A DNA stretch of 41,315 bases from Bradyrhizobium sp. 21 (lineage in GTDB: Bacteria > Pseudomonadota > Alphaproteobacteria > Rhizobiales > Xanthobacteraceae). The stretch covers positions 198,402 to 239,716 of the forward strand of contig NZ_JADPJG010000006.1 of assembly GCF_023073335.1 (NCBI RefSeq), read 5' to 3'. The notes beneath the pieces are model-generated. The model was not told the DNA's origin. It saw nothing but the letters and a program-made list of their open reading frames with translations, and made no database searches. Both the position numbers and the translations under genes were made by a program. Position 1 is the stretch's first letter. Every line of letters begins with the position of its first letter. Of this stretch, positions 1 through 8,006 are shown piece after piece.

Positions 1-275
1 GAGGCGCGCTTGCCCTTGTCGTCGGTGAAGGCGACCTCGATGCGGCGATCCGTCGTCTTCGGGAACAGCACGACGCCTTTGTATTGCTCGCCCTCGGCGC
101 CCGGCAGGTCCTGCACCACGGCGTCCTTGCCGTAGCGCTGTTTCAGGCTTCGTTCGGTGTCCTCAGGCGCGATCGGCAAAGCGCAGGTGATCGGGCCTTC
201 CTGCGGCGGGGTGGTCTGGGCGAATGCGGAGGACGCGAGCAGGACGAGAGCAGCGGCGGCGACGTTGCGTATCAT
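1..275 (-). CDS. Putative secreted protein, 3' end beyond window
   Basis: This is the N-terminal 91 residues of a minus-strand gene that runs off the left edge. The start ATG is at 273-275. The protein opens with Met-Ile-Arg-Asn, then an Ala/Leu/Val-rich stretch ending SSAFAQ, a typical Sec signal peptide with cleavage after AFA, so the product should be periplasmic or exported. The mature part begins TTPPQEGPITCALPIAPED and continues with a soluble segment (KGVVLFPKTTDRRIEVAF). No enzyme motif is visible in this fragment and I do not recognise the family. No clear ribosome binding site precedes the start. The next gene on the right is divergent, about 260 bases away. Confidence 0.7.
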   Translation of the reverse strand, partial: MIRNVAAAALVLLASSAFAQTTPPQEGPITCALPIAPEDTERSLKQRYGKDAVVQDLPGAEGEQYKGVVLFPKTTDRRIEVAFTDDKGKRA

Positions 276-534
276 CTGGATGCAATTCCAGTTTTCAAAA
301 CGAATTGGAGAGTATCGTGCTCGGATGATCCGCCACAACTCGAAAGGCACGGAGACATGTAGAATGGTTGCCGCAATGTGGGATGAGTTTGAGAATGATG
401 ATAGCTCCTCGTCTCCGTCATTGCGAGTCAGAAGCGGCCCTCAACGGGCGTCGCGGTGAAGGTCCGCTAAGTGTGCCGAAGCGGCGGATCATCCATTTAC
501 CCGAGCTTAGGCATTCCTGTAGCACAACCAAAGG

Positions 535-1098
535 ATGTTAACGCGATCGTGGCACCGAACCTCTATTGCGGTCCTGCTCTTCCTTCTGGCAGCCGGTATC
601 TTCCGAGTTGCTGGAGGCTGGGCGTATGGTGAGTCTCCGTACGTCCAATACTTGAAATGGGTGCACCACGATATTCCGCGATTTACCATTCCGGTGCAGC
701 AGATTCAGGGAACTCCCATCACCTTGCAAGCCCGCATCATCGAAAAGCGGCGATATAGCCTGAACCTGTTGATCTATTTCACGGGACCAAAGGAGGAGGT
801 TCTCCTGCGAACTCTCCTCGGAGGTCCCATCGCGCAGCCGATAAACGCGGCAGTGCCGCCCGGCGAGCTTCCTACGACGTTTGGTGTAACCGTCCTCGAT
901 CAAGAGAAACGCGTGGTTTATGATCAGACCCGTCTTGCGGACGGGGTCGTCGCTTCGACGGCTTTCTCCCACGCTCGTGGACTTGCGTTGCTATCCTTGG
1001 ATGAGGGGCTCTACACCCTGAGCATCACGCCCTTGAGTGACGTTTCGGCATTGGCTCCATTCCGGACGGAGATCGAGCTCACCTACTCGGCCAAGTAG
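535..1098 (+). CDS. Membrane-anchored or secreted hypothetical protein, possibly DUF5625-like
   Basis: The gene encodes 187 residues. Residues about 11-30 (IAVLLFLLAAGIFRVAGGWA) form one hydrophobic segment after a basic N-terminus, so the protein is either anchored in the inner membrane or exported by a signal peptide. The rest is a beta-rich soluble domain with segments such as PRFTIPVQQIQGTPITLQ and ending in ELTYSAK. The alternating pattern recalls small beta-sandwich lipoprotein-like families such as DUF5625, but that link is from memory only. An AAAGG motif directly abuts the ATG, an unusually short Shine-Dalgarno spacing. The gene stands alone: its left neighbour is divergent and a repeat-rich block lies to the right. 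The minus strand also has a long open frame here, but it lacks domain logic. Confidence 0.72.
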   Translation: MLTRSWHRTSIAVLLFLLAAGIFRVAGGWAYGESPYVQYLKWVHHDIPRFTIPVQQIQGTPITLQARIIEKRRYSLNLLIYFTGPKEEVLLRTLLGGPIAQPINAAVPPGELPTTFGVTVLDQEKRVVYDQTRLADGVVASTAFSHARGLALLSLDEGLYTLSITPLSDVSALAPFRTEIELTYSAK

Positions 1099-1612
1099 TC
1101 ATCTGTAGCGAGCACAGCAATTGCCGCTTTGGCTCAGAAGCGCCCGTCCACTGCGACCCGTCGGGCAACACACCCCGTCAACCCCTTCGCGCAAAAACAT
1201 TTTACTTTTCCGAATTTCGGATTTATGGCATACCCTCCTCATCCTGGCCCTGCCAAAGGGGCGTTCGCGACCGTCACGATATGCGGGCCGGGTGGCGGTG
1301 GACGCGGCAGCGCCGGCGCGATCCGTGTGGTGACAGGGCGGGCAACCGTGAGTTCTCACACGACGCGGACGACACGGCGCTGAAGAGCGGGATTGTCGGG
1401 TGTCGGAGGGTGAGCACACGCGATCCCCCGGCGATCCGGCAAACCCGTCCGCGGACGGAGAAGTCGTGTGGTCCTGACGCCCGGGGTCTGTGCGTCAAGT
1501 CCTGCCGTGATGTGGCGGCCGACCGGCGCGCGCATCGGTGATCTGCAGGGCGACGGGGGCAATAGTGCATCGCTCCCCGAGGAGAGCACGAAGGACACCG
1601 TTAAAACCATCC

Positions 1613-1715
1613 GCGCAGGGAAGGCCGGGCGATCGGCCACCTGTGGTCCACCCCCGTGTGCATTTCTACAGCGCACGGACTTGCGGGTGCCGCCGGCGCC
1701 CGGCCTTCCCTGCGC
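1613..1715. repeat. Perfect 19-bp inverted repeat with 65-nt loop
   Basis: The left arm GCGCAGGGAAGGCCGGGCG at 1613-1631 is the exact reverse complement of 1697-1715. As RNA it would form a long stem capped by about 65 nt. It is part of the composite repeat block between the two flanking genes. No U-tract follows, so a terminator role is not obvious. Confidence 0.85.
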
Positions 1716-1850
1716 CCTTTGGCTTCAGAGAGCGCGAACGAACCGTAAAGCTCGGGCGAAACGCGCCGCGAGAGTGCGAAGGCATGTCTGCGATTTGGAG
1801 AGCCAATTGGGAGGGCCATGCGGTTGCCCAGATTTGCTATTGGCGACGAT

Positions 1851-1976
1851 CTCGTGCCCCGGACGCAGCGCAGCGCCTCTTTGACGGTGCGCTGCGTCCG
1901 GCGCCCATTTGCAGCAGCGCTGGGTCCCGGCTCTGCGCAGCAGCGTAAGAACGCTGCAGCGCGTCCGGGACATGAG
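1851..1976. repeat. Interspersed palindromic element (nested inverted repeats)
   Basis: Outer arms at 1851-1866 and 1961-1976 match at 14 of 16 positions. An inner perfect 14-bp inverted repeat lies at 1859-1872 and 1888-1901 (CCGGACGCAGCGCA and its complement). A third small hairpin (CAGCGT/ACGCTG) sits near the right end. This is the general build of the common Bradyrhizobium intergenic repeat beginning near CCCCGGACGC. It ends about six bases before the amidotransferase stop codon, so it may also act on that transcript's 3' end. Confidence 0.8.
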
Positions 1977-1982
1977 CAGGAG

Positions 1983-2756
1983 CTACGCCGCCGCGCGCTG
2001 GCGTTCGACCATGGCTTCGCCAAAAGCCTCGAACAGCTTTCGGTTGATCGGATTTTGCTGCGGATCGTATTCGGCGTGCCATTGCACGCCGAGCGCAAAG
2101 GTCGGGGCTTCCGCGATGCGAATGGCCTCGATGGTGCCGTCCTCGGCGATGCCCTCGATCAACACGCGCTTGCCGGGATCGAGAATGCCCTGGCCGTGCA
2201 GCGAATTGACCCTGATCTTCTCGCAGCCGAGCAGCGTTGCGAACGCGCCTCCGGGCGTCAGGTCGACGTCGTGACGGTCGGCGAACACCACGGTCGGATC
2301 GGGATGGATCTCGCCGTTCTCGAGCCGCGGCATCCGGTGGTTCATACGGCCTGGGATTTCGCGGATCTCGGGGTGCAGCGAGCCGCCGAAGGCGACGTTC
2401 ATCTCCTGCAGGCCCCGGCAGATGCCGAACAGCGGAATACCGCGGGACACGCAGGCGACCGAAAGCGCCAGTGCCACCTCGTCGCGGTGGATGTCGTAGG
2501 GCTCGTGCCGTTCACACGGGTCGACATTGAAGCGGGTCGGATGGACGTTGGCGCGGGCGCCGGTGAGCACGATCCCGTCGACCACATCGAGCAGCGCACC
2601 GATATCGGTGATGTCGGGCGAGCCCGCGAACATCACCGGCAGGCCGCCGGACACCTCGGCCACGGCGCGCAAATTGCGCTCGCCGACCATCTGGACCTGA
2701 AATCGATTTTCGACGCGATGGGCATTCCCGATCACGCCGACGACCGGCTTTCTCAT
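1983..2756 (-). CDS. Gamma-glutamyl-gamma-aminobutyrate hydrolase-like class I amidotransferase (peptidase C26, PuuD family)
   Basis: The gene encodes 257 residues, the usual size for PuuD-like proteins. The fold starts with KPVVGVIGNAHRV. The nucleophile elbow is FGICRGLQEMN with Cys113, and the catalytic His lies near the C-terminus in GVQWHAEYDP, where the family usually has QWHPE. These form the Cys-His-Glu triad of class I glutamine amidotransferases. Family members cut gamma-glutamyl amide bonds in the cytoplasm, in putrescine degradation (PuuD) or related amine catabolism. No other puu genes are nearby, so the true substrate is open. The gene is monocistronic and divergent from the transporter to its right. 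The start ATG at 2754-2756 fits the conserved N-terminal strand. Confidence 0.9.
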   Translation of the reverse strand: MRKPVVGVIGNAHRVENRFQVQMVGERNLRAVAEVSGGLPVMFAGSPDITDIGALLDVVDGIVLTGARANVHPTRFNVDPCERHEPYDIHRDEVALALSVACVSRGIPLFGICRGLQEMNVAFGGSLHPEIREIPGRMNHRMPRLENGEIHPDPTVVFADRHDVDLTPGGAFATLLGCEKIRVNSLHGQGILDPGKRVLIEGIAEDGTIEAIRIAEAPTFALGVQWHAEYDPQQNPINRKLFEAFGEAMVERQRAAA

Positions 2757-3016
2757 CTCCCGTTCCGACCTTCCCCGTTAAGAAGATTCTCCAAACATGC
2801 CCTCGGGGTGGAACAAATTCAACACAAGGCTTCGCGGGATGGCAATGCTATTTCGCGCAAATGGTCGGCGGGAGGACGGGCGTGGCACCCTTTCGCACCC
2901 GCCGCGTTGGCTCGCTGAGGCCAGGGACGCATCAAATCGCGCAGGGCCCGGCTTGATCCGCGGGGAGGTTTCGCGAAAGAGTGCCTCGCGCCCGCCGCCC
3001 TCAAAAAGGACCCGAT

Positions 3017-4156
3017 GTGACCATTTCCGCAGATGAACGGCCCCGGACCCGCACCGATCTGGCTTGGTCGATCTCGGTCGGAGGCATCGGAATCGTGCTG
3101 TTTACGGCCATGCTGGTGTTCACCTGGTATTTTGCCACCACCCTGCTTCTGATCTTCGCCGGCATGCTGCTCGGCGTCGGCCTCAACGCGCTGACCAACG
3201 CGCTTGGGCGGCGCGTTCACCTGCCCCATGCGGTCCGGCTCGCGATCGTCTGCACTGCGCTCGCCCTCGTGCTCGCAGGCGTCGGCTATCTCGGCGGCGC
3301 CACCATCGCCGAACAGGCCACGGCGCTGAGCACCACCATCAAGTCGCAGATCGCCAACGTTAAATCCTTTCTCGACAACCACGGCATAGACACCAGCTTC
3401 TTCGACCTCGGCAACGCCGCGCCCGATTCTTCCCCCAATCCCCCATCCGCTCCGACGCCCTCGCCCGGATCGGGTTCGCGGGGCGCCCTCCCGGGCGCCG
3501 ACGCGCTCGCCTCCAGCGGGGGCGCAATCGTGAGCCAGACCTTCAAGTTGCTCCTTGGCACCATCCACGGGGTGGGAAACATCTTCATCGTGCTGTTCTT
3601 GGGGGTCGCTTTCGCAGCCCAGCCCGGCACCTATCGCGGAGGCGTGCTGTTCCTCGCGCCAGCACGGCATCGCGCGCGCACGACCTTGATCATCGATCGC
3701 GTCAGCGAGACACTCGAACGCTGGCTAATCGCGCAAATGACCGTCATGCTCGCGGTCGGCCTGGTGACGTGGATCGGGCTCGCCATCATCGGTGTCCCCG
3801 CCTCGTTCATCCTGGGGATTCAAGCCGGTCTACTGACCTTCATCCCGACCGTCGGCGCCATCATCGGCGGCATGATCGTCGTGCTGGCGAGCCTCGCCTC
3901 CGGTTGGGTGGCAGCGCTGTCAGCTTTCGTCCTGTTCCTCGGCGTGCACGTGATGGAGAGTTACGTGCTGACGCCGCTGCTGCAGCGCCAGGCGCTGGAC
4001 ATCCCGCCGGCCACACTGTTCGCGTTCCAGATCCTGCTCGGCGTCGTGTTCGGAATCTGGGGCCTGGCGCTGGCGCTACCGCTGGTCGCCATCGCCAAGG
4101 TCATGATCGACCATTTCAAGACGTATGAGGCGCCGCCCCTGGCGGAGGCGGCCTAG
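3017..4156 (+). CDS. AI-2E family transporter (PerM/YdiK-type membrane protein)
   Basis: The protein has 379 residues from GTG 3017, which has AAAAGGA eight bases upstream. An in-frame GTG at 2981 would add 12 residues. Hydrophobic segments at the N-terminus (SVGGIGIVLFTAMLVFTWYF, then LLLIFAGMLLGVGLNAL) are followed by a soluble loop and by a C-terminal block of membrane helices with the family-typical LTFIPTVGAIIGG and the VMESYVLTPLLQRQALDIPP motif. Family members are inner-membrane proteins named for AI-2 export, but many act as sodium/proton antiporters or have no known substrate. A Pro/Ser-rich stretch at about residues 137-160 (SSPNPPSAPTPSPGSGSRG) is a low-complexity linker. The stop codon overlaps the first base of a palindromic repeat. 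Confidence 0.9.
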   Translation: MTISADERPRTRTDLAWSISVGGIGIVLFTAMLVFTWYFATTLLLIFAGMLLGVGLNALTNALGRRVHLPHAVRLAIVCTALALVLAGVGYLGGATIAEQATALSTTIKSQIANVKSFLDNHGIDTSFFDLGNAAPDSSPNPPSAPTPSPGSGSRGALPGADALASSGGAIVSQTFKLLLGTIHGVGNIFIVLFLGVAFAAQPGTYRGGVLFLAPARHRARTTLIIDRVSETLERWLIAQMTVMLAVGLVTWIGLAIIGVPASFILGIQAGLLTFIPTVGAIIGGMIVVLASLASGWVAALSAFVLFLGVHVMESYVLTPLLQRQALDIPPATLFAFQILLGVVFGIWGLALALPLVAIAKVMIDHFKTYEAPPLAEAA

Positions 4157-4204
4157 AGCATGATCCGGAAAAGTGTGCAGCGGTTTTCCGAAAAGATCAT
4201 GCTC
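4156..4204. repeat. Palindromic repeat, GAGCATGATC family (copy 1)
   Basis: Arms GAGCATGATC (4156-4165) and GATCATGCTC (4195-4204) are perfect complements, continued by CGGAAAA (4166-4172) and TTTTCCG (4184-4190), giving a 17-bp stem. A diverged copy lies at 35480-35549. It sits exactly between two convergent genes and could end transcription from either side. This short repeat is widespread in Bradyrhizobium relatives (from memory). Confidence 0.9.
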
Positions 4205-4218
4205 CGGAAATGGAGCCC

Positions 4219-4515
4219 TCAGGTCGTCAGGACTGTCTCGGTGTGCTCGACCTCCGGGGGCGAGGCAAAATACTGGCCGACGAGGCCGCGCCATTCGGTG
4301 AAATTCTCGGAGCCGCGAAAATCGACGGTATGGTTCTCCAGCGTGTCCCATTTCACCATCAGCCGGTAACGTTGCGGCTTCTCGATCGACTTGTGCAGCT
4401 CGAAACCATGAAAACCCTTGGAGCGGCCGAAAGCGGCCTTGGCCTTGGCGACGGCGGCCTCAAAATCCTTCTCGCTGCCCGGCTTGACGTCGATTTGCGC
4501 GATCTCGGTGATCAT
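4219..4515 (-). CDS. Antibiotic biosynthesis monooxygenase (ABM) family protein
   Basis: The product is 98 residues, a single ferredoxin-like ABM domain. It begins MITEIAQIDVKPGSEKDFE, continues with a helix (AAVAKAKAAFGRSKGFHGFELHK) and ends with the second beta-alpha-beta half (RYRLMVKWDTLENHTVDF, then a helix with FTEWRGLVGQYF). Such dimeric cytoplasmic proteins act as cofactor-less quinol or aromatic monooxygenases, as heme-degrading enzymes, or as stress proteins of unknown substrate. The conserved Trp in VKWDTLE and the His in ENHTVDF match the common family pattern. It is convergent with the transporter across a palindromic repeat. No pathway neighbour tells which substrate it uses. 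Confidence 0.88.
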   Translation of the reverse strand: MITEIAQIDVKPGSEKDFEAAVAKAKAAFGRSKGFHGFELHKSIEKPQRYRLMVKWDTLENHTVDFRGSENFTEWRGLVGQYFASPPEVEHTETVLTT

Positions 4516-4617
4516 CGGTTTCCACCCATTTTTGTTCGATGGGCGTGTCTAGCGCAGCCGCCGACAAAGAAAAAGACGCCGAAAAGGCGCCCCGCCCGGT
4601 CCAAAAATGCAGATCAC

Positions 4618-4854
4618 TCAGGCCAGCAGCAGAACGGTGCCCGCCACCATGAGCGCACAACCGGCGAACAGCGCAAGCGGCCAATAGCTGCGGCCTTGCG
4701 TGTAGCGCCCCTGGGCACGGCGCTCGGTGATCAGCGCCGTCTCGTATTCGTCCGCCGTGGAGAACAGACACGCGAAACCGCCGCGTGCCGAGGCCGCAGC
4801 GGCTTCGAGCGACATCAGGGCAGCCTGCGGGTTCTGTCGACGGATCGATTCCAT
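4618..4854 (-). CDS. Small tail-anchored hypothetical protein
   Basis: The gene encodes 78 residues. The N-terminal 55 residues are soluble and amphipathic (MESIRRQNPQAALMSLEAAA, then STADEYETALITERRAQG). The last 20 residues, starting WPLALFAGCALMVAGTV, form one membrane helix with almost no tail behind it, so a C-terminally anchored inner-membrane protein is likely. I do not recognise a family. It sits between the ABM monooxygenase and the diguanylate cyclase on the same strand, but gaps of about 80-100 bases make co-transcription uncertain. Coding character is supported by the tidy helix-plus-anchor layout, not by known homology. Confidence 0.6.
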   Translation of the reverse strand: MESIRRQNPQAALMSLEAAAASARGGFACLFSTADEYETALITERRAQGRYTQGRSYWPLALFAGCALMVAGTVLLLA

Positions 4855-4895
4855 GACCGCAATGGTAGGGATCGAATGGTAAACAGGCGATTACC

Positions 4896-4941
4896 GCAAG
4901 GCCTCCTTGAAGGCTCCCTTGCTCAAGGCTCCTTGCCCTCA
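4896..4941. repeat. Imperfect short tandem repeat (CAAGGCTCCTTG-like)
   Basis: Around 4897-4945 the text runs CAAGGCCTCCTTG, AAGGCTCCCTTG, CAAGGCTCCTTG, CAAGCC, about 15-16 bases per unit. It abuts the stop codon of the diguanylate cyclase gene, whose last codons reach 4939. Units are partly self-complementary (CAAGG and CCTTG), so the transcript can fold into small hairpins. Confidence 0.6.
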
Positions 4942-6159
4942 AGCCGTAACCGGACGCGCCTGCGGCGCGCCGATCCCTGCCGCGCTCCGGCGGCGCCAGT
5001 TCTCCAGCGACAACGGCATCTCCTCAGCCGCCTCGACGCGGTTACGGCCGCCGCGCTTGGCCTGGTAGAGCGCGGTGTCGGCCGAGGCCAGCAACACTTC
5101 GAGCTCGGTGCCGGCCGGACCGCCCGCGACACCGATGCTGACGGTGGTGTCGACCGGACCTTCTTCGACCACGACGCCGGAGGTTTCGAAGGCCTCGCGC
5201 ACGCGCTCGGCGACCAGCACGCCCTCCTCCAGCGAACACGGCAGCAGCGCCGCGAACTCCTCGCCACCGATACGGCCCGACATGTCGGTCATGCGGAGAT
5301 TGCTGACGACGATGGTCGAGAACAGTTTCAGCATCTCGTCGCCGGCAGGGTGGCCGAAGCGATCGTTGATCGACTTGAAATGGTCGATGTCGAAGATCAT
5401 CACCGTCACCGGGCGGCCGGCCTTGGCCTCGCGCTCGATCACGCGCCCGCAGGCCTCCGAGAAGCCGCGGCGGTTGAGCATGCCGGTCAGGGGATCGGTG
5501 GACGCGGCGGTCCGGTGCGCGGTGACCGTGCGCTCGGACACCAGCATGAAGATCACGAACACGGTGCCGACGGCATAGAGCACGAGCTCGACCGCGAACA
5601 CGGTGACCCAGATGCTGGTGGAGAAGCCGGCATCGTGCGGACGCAGGAAGCTGCCGAGCAGGATCGGCAGCATCAAGACGCAGCCGTGCATCACCGGCAC
5701 CACGAAGGCCGGCCAGCGCCGTTGCAGGCTCTTGCGCCGCTCGACCCAGAGTTCGCTCGCGGTCAGCGCCGCATAGACCGAGACGATGCCGGCGCCGATG
5801 ATCATGCGCAGCATGGACGCCGCGGGATCGAGCAACGTGGCGGCGGCGGCCCAGGCCAGCGCCCCGACCAGCAGACCCGGCCAGTTCGGCTTGCGGCCAT
5901 GGAAGACGCGCGCCGCATTCCACACCATGCCGCAGGCGACGAAGCCGACCGCGTTCAGCGCGAGGTAAAGATGCGGCCCCAGCCTGTCGCCGGCCGCGGT
6001 CCAGAGCGCGACCGATGCGGCGCCGAGAAGATACGCGGTGCCCCACCATTTGAGCGCAGGGCTGTTCTCCTGCCTTCCGAAAAACACCATCATGGCGCCG
6101 AGCAGTGCGGCGACCATGGTGGCGACCAAATAGAGCGTGATGCTATCGAGCGACGTCAT
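4939..6159 (-). CDS. Membrane diguanylate cyclase (GGDEF domain)
   Basis: The protein has 406 residues. The first about 205 residues carry several hydrophobic segments, for example LYLVATMVAALLGAMMVFF at 9-27 and a last helix near 185-207, and form a membrane sensor module. The GGDEF domain starts at STDPLTGMLNRRGF (about 220-233). The substrate/metal Asp is in FDIDHFKSIND, and the active-site loop is GGEEF at 298-302. RMTD at 289-292 sits exactly five residues before it, which is the product-binding inhibitory I-site. The enzyme should therefore make cyclic di-GMP from two GTP and be feedback inhibited. The signal sensed by the membrane part is unknown. No EAL domain is present. The surface polysaccharide locus some 7 kb away is a possible but unproven output. 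Confidence 0.93.
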   Translation of the reverse strand: MTSLDSITLYLVATMVAALLGAMMVFFGRQENSPALKWWGTAYLLGAASVALWTAAGDRLGPHLYLALNAVGFVACGMVWNAARVFHGRKPNWPGLLVGALAWAAAATLLDPAASMLRMIIGAGIVSVYAALTASELWVERRKSLQRRWPAFVVPVMHGCVLMLPILLGSFLRPHDAGFSTSIWVTVFAVELVLYAVGTVFVIFMLVSERTVTAHRTAASTDPLTGMLNRRGFSEACGRVIEREAKAGRPVTVMIFDIDHFKSINDRFGHPAGDEMLKLFSTIVVSNLRMTDMSGRIGGEEFAALLPCSLEEGVLVAERVREAFETSGVVVEEGPVDTTVSIGVAGGPAGTELEVLLASADTALYQAKRGGRNRVEAAEEMPLSLENWRRRSAAGIGAPQARPVTA

Positions 6160-6315
6160 GTCGGCCCCCTCTTAGACATAGCAGTTACGCGATCGGCACA
6201 TCCGATTTGCGCGCCCTTCCAGATGCGACGCTATGTCCCGCGAGTTCCATTCAGGTTGTCATCGAGCCGCAAGTTTTCCGGAAACTCGCCATCAATTTGC
6301 ATACAAACGAACAGC

Positions 6316-6343
6316 AAAAAGGGCGCTGAAATCAGCGCCCTTT
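6316..6343 (-). terminator. Rho-independent terminator of rplM-rpsI
   Basis: On the minus strand, GGGCGCTGA and TCAGCGCCC (6321-6340) form a perfect 9-bp stem with a 2-nt loop, followed by TTTTT. It lies about 45 bases after the rpsI stop codon. Confidence 0.9.
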
Positions 6344-6387
6344 GCATCTCATTGAAGCCGCTTTCGCGGCGAATACGAGAGAAGCGA

Positions 6388-6867
6388 TTAACGCTTCGAG
6401 AACTGGAAGGACCGGCGGGCCTTGGCCTTGCCGTACTTCTTGCGCTCGACCACGCGCGAGTCGCGGGTGAGGAAGCCGCCCTTCTTGAGCACGGTACGCA
6501 GCTCCGGCTCGAAATAGGTGAGCGCCTTGGAGATGCCGTGACGGACCGCGCCGGCCTGGCCGGACAGACCGCCGCCGGCGACGGTGCAGATCACGTCGTA
6601 CTGGCCCGAACGCGCGGCCACGGAGAACGGCTGCTCGATCATCATGCGCAGCACGGGACGGGCGAAATAGACCTCGACCTCGCGCGCGTTGACCGTGACC
6701 TTGCCGGCGCCCGGCTTGATCCAGACGCGGGCGACTGCGTCCTTGCGCTTGCCGGTGGCATAGGCGCGGTTGAACTTGTCGACCTTCTTCTCGTGCTTGG
6801 GCGCGTCGGGTGCGACCGCCGTCTTGAGCTGCGAGAGCTGGTCGAGCGACTGGATGGATTCGGCCAT
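6388..6867 (-). CDS. rpsI: 30S ribosomal protein S9
   Basis: The protein has 159 residues. The S9 core begins at about residue 33 ([20 protein letters not shown]), continues through [19 protein letters not shown] and ends with the invariant basic tail [14 protein letters not shown], whose C-terminal Lys-Arg reaches the ribosomal P site. The about 30-residue acidic/Gln-rich N-terminal extension ([14 protein letters not shown]) is usual for Rhizobiales S9. The start lies one base after the rplM stop, so the two are translated from one mRNA in the conserved rplM-rpsI order. A hairpin with a T-run closes the operon. Confidence 0.98.
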   Translation of the reverse strand: MAESIQSLDQLSQLKTAVAPDAPKHEKKVDKFNRAYATGKRKDAVARVWIKPGAGKVTVNAREVEVYFARPVLRMMIEQPFSVAARSGQYDVICTVAGGGLSGQAGAVRHGISKALTYFEPELRTVLKKGGFLTRDSRVVERKKYGKAKARRSFQFSKR

Positions 6868-6868
6868 G

Positions 6869-7333
6869 TTATGCGGCCCTCGTATTCTTGCGGTTCAACT
6901 TGGCGATGTCGATCGTCTCGGGCTGCTGCGCCTCGTGCGGATGATCGGCCCCGCCATAGACGCGGAGGTTGCCCATCTGCACGCGACCGAGCGGACCACG
7001 CGGGATCATGCGCTCGACGGCCTTCTCGAGCACGCGCTCGGGATGCTTGCCCTCGAGGATCTGGCGCGCGGTGCGCTCCTTGATGTGGCCGACGTAACCG
7101 GTGTGCTTGTAGTAGGTCTTCTGCTCGCGCTTGCGGCCGGTGAGGACCGCATGCTGCGCGTTGATGATGATGATGTTGTCGCCGCAATCGACGTGCGGGG
7201 TATAGGTCGGGAGGTGCTTGCCGCGCAGGCGCATGGCGACGATGGTGGCGAGGCGGCCGACGACCAGACCCTTGGCGTCGATCAATACCCACTTCTTCGT
7301 CACCTCAGCCGGCTTTGCCGAAAAGGTTTTCAT
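6869..7333 (-). CDS. rplM: 50S ribosomal protein L13
   Basis: The protein has 154 residues from ATG 7331-7333. A longer frame to 7372 exists, but [20 protein letters not shown] is the conserved N-terminus. The conserved stretches [37 protein letters not shown] and [20 protein letters not shown] are all present. L13 is an early 23S rRNA-binding assembly protein of the large subunit. It heads the rplM-rpsI operon. The leader of about 95 nt is AT-rich only near the putative -10 box. Confidence 0.98.
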   Translation of the reverse strand: MKTFSAKPAEVTKKWVLIDAKGLVVGRLATIVAMRLRGKHLPTYTPHVDCGDNIIIINAQHAVLTGRKREQKTYYKHTGYVGHIKERTARQILEGKHPERVLEKAVERMIPRGPLGRVQMGNLRVYGGADHPHEAQQPETIDIAKLNRKNTRAA

Positions 7334-7434
7334 GTCAGAGTTTCCGTGGACGGGGAGCATCGGCGCGAACACCGCACCGGACTGGGCCAGTTTCTAGAGA
7401 AGACAGGCGCGACGGTCAATGCCGAAGGGCGGAA

Positions 7435-7440
7435 ATTATA
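7435..7440 (-). promoter_or_regulatory. Putative -10 box for rplM-rpsI
   Basis: On the minus strand the sequence reads GCGTATATAATTTCC, containing a perfect TATAAT about 100 bases before the rplM start in an otherwise GC-rich region. No good TTGACA is spaced at 17 bp, so the -35 element is unclear. Confidence 0.4.
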
Positions 7441-7491
7441 TACGCAATATCAATAGCTTATAAATATGGTACCAAGATACCCGCAAAAAGC

Positions 7492-7920
7492 TCAAGTGTT
7501 TGGAATGGAATAGGTCGAGGTGACATGGGCGATCGGATCGGGCGAGGTGCCCGACAACAGATTCACCTCCCCGACCGCCAGCCGCTTGCCGAGCTTGAGC
7601 AGCCGCGCCTCCGCCAGCACGTCCTGCCCGGGCTGGCCCTTGCGCAGGAAGTTGATGTTGAGATTGGTGGTCACCGCGAGCCCGATCGGGCCGATCGCGG
7701 ACAACAGCACCACGTACATCGCGAAATCGGCGAGCGCCATCAGTGTCGGGCCGGACACGGTTCCACCTGGCCGCAGCATCCTTTCGCTGTAGCGCTGGCG
7801 CAAAAGGCAGGCCTGGCCGTCCGCGCTTTCGATCGTGATGTCGTCGCCGCTGAAAGCCTGGGGAAACTCGTCACGGAGAAACTGCTCGAGCTCCGCCACA
7901 CTCATTTTCGCTAACGCCAT
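7492..7920 (-). CDS. PaaI-type hotdog-fold thioesterase
   Basis: The protein has 142 residues from ATG 7918-7920, which is preceded by GAGGGG. An in-frame GTG four codons upstream overlaps that Shine-Dalgarno and is less likely. The hotdog domain shows RPGGTVSGPTLMALADFAMY, the segment that carries the active-site Asp/Asn helix in PaaI-like enzymes, followed by TTNLNINFLRKGQPG and a last strand VTSTYSIP. Family members hydrolyse acyl- or aryl-CoA thioesters in the cytoplasm, often removing dead-end CoA esters. It is divergent from the crotonase-family gene 86 bases away. Two CoA-ester enzymes sharing a promoter region suggest a linked function, though the substrate cannot be read from sequence. 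Confidence 0.9.
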   Translation of the reverse strand: MALAKMSVAELEQFLRDEFPQAFSGDDITIESADGQACLLRQRYSERMLRPGGTVSGPTLMALADFAMYVVLLSAIGPIGLAVTTNLNINFLRKGQPGQDVLAEARLLKLGKRLAVGEVNLLSGTSPDPIAHVTSTYSIPNT

Positions 7921-8006
7921 GCTACCCCTCACACTCGCTTCACGTCCCCTGTTACATTAAGTTATCTGCGTCATCCAATTGCAATAATCCAACGGGAAAC
8001 GCTTCG

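Larger units (their letters stand above)
1099..1982. other. Repeat-rich non-coding block of about 0.9 kb
   Basis: No convincing gene lies here. Both strands have several overlapping open frames, rich in Arg, Pro, Ala and Ser, which is typical of GC-rich non-coding DNA. The block contains a perfect 19-bp inverted repeat (1613-1631 and 1697-1715) and a second palindromic element (1851-1976). Its overall look resembles the large interspersed intergenic repeats of Bradyrhizobium that are often mis-annotated as small hypothetical proteins. That resemblance is from memory. Confidence 0.6.

Noticed and set aside
1121..1980. Several open frames of 70-138 codons on both strands in the repeat block
   Set aside because: They overlap each other, are dominated by Arg/Pro/Ala/Ser, show no domain pattern and lie across inverted repeats. 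This is expected from GC-rich non-coding DNA.
4210..7083. A 957-codon plus-strand open frame
   Set aside because: It runs antisense over five well-supported minus-strand genes, including rpsI and part of rplM. Its composition is that of a mirror frame.
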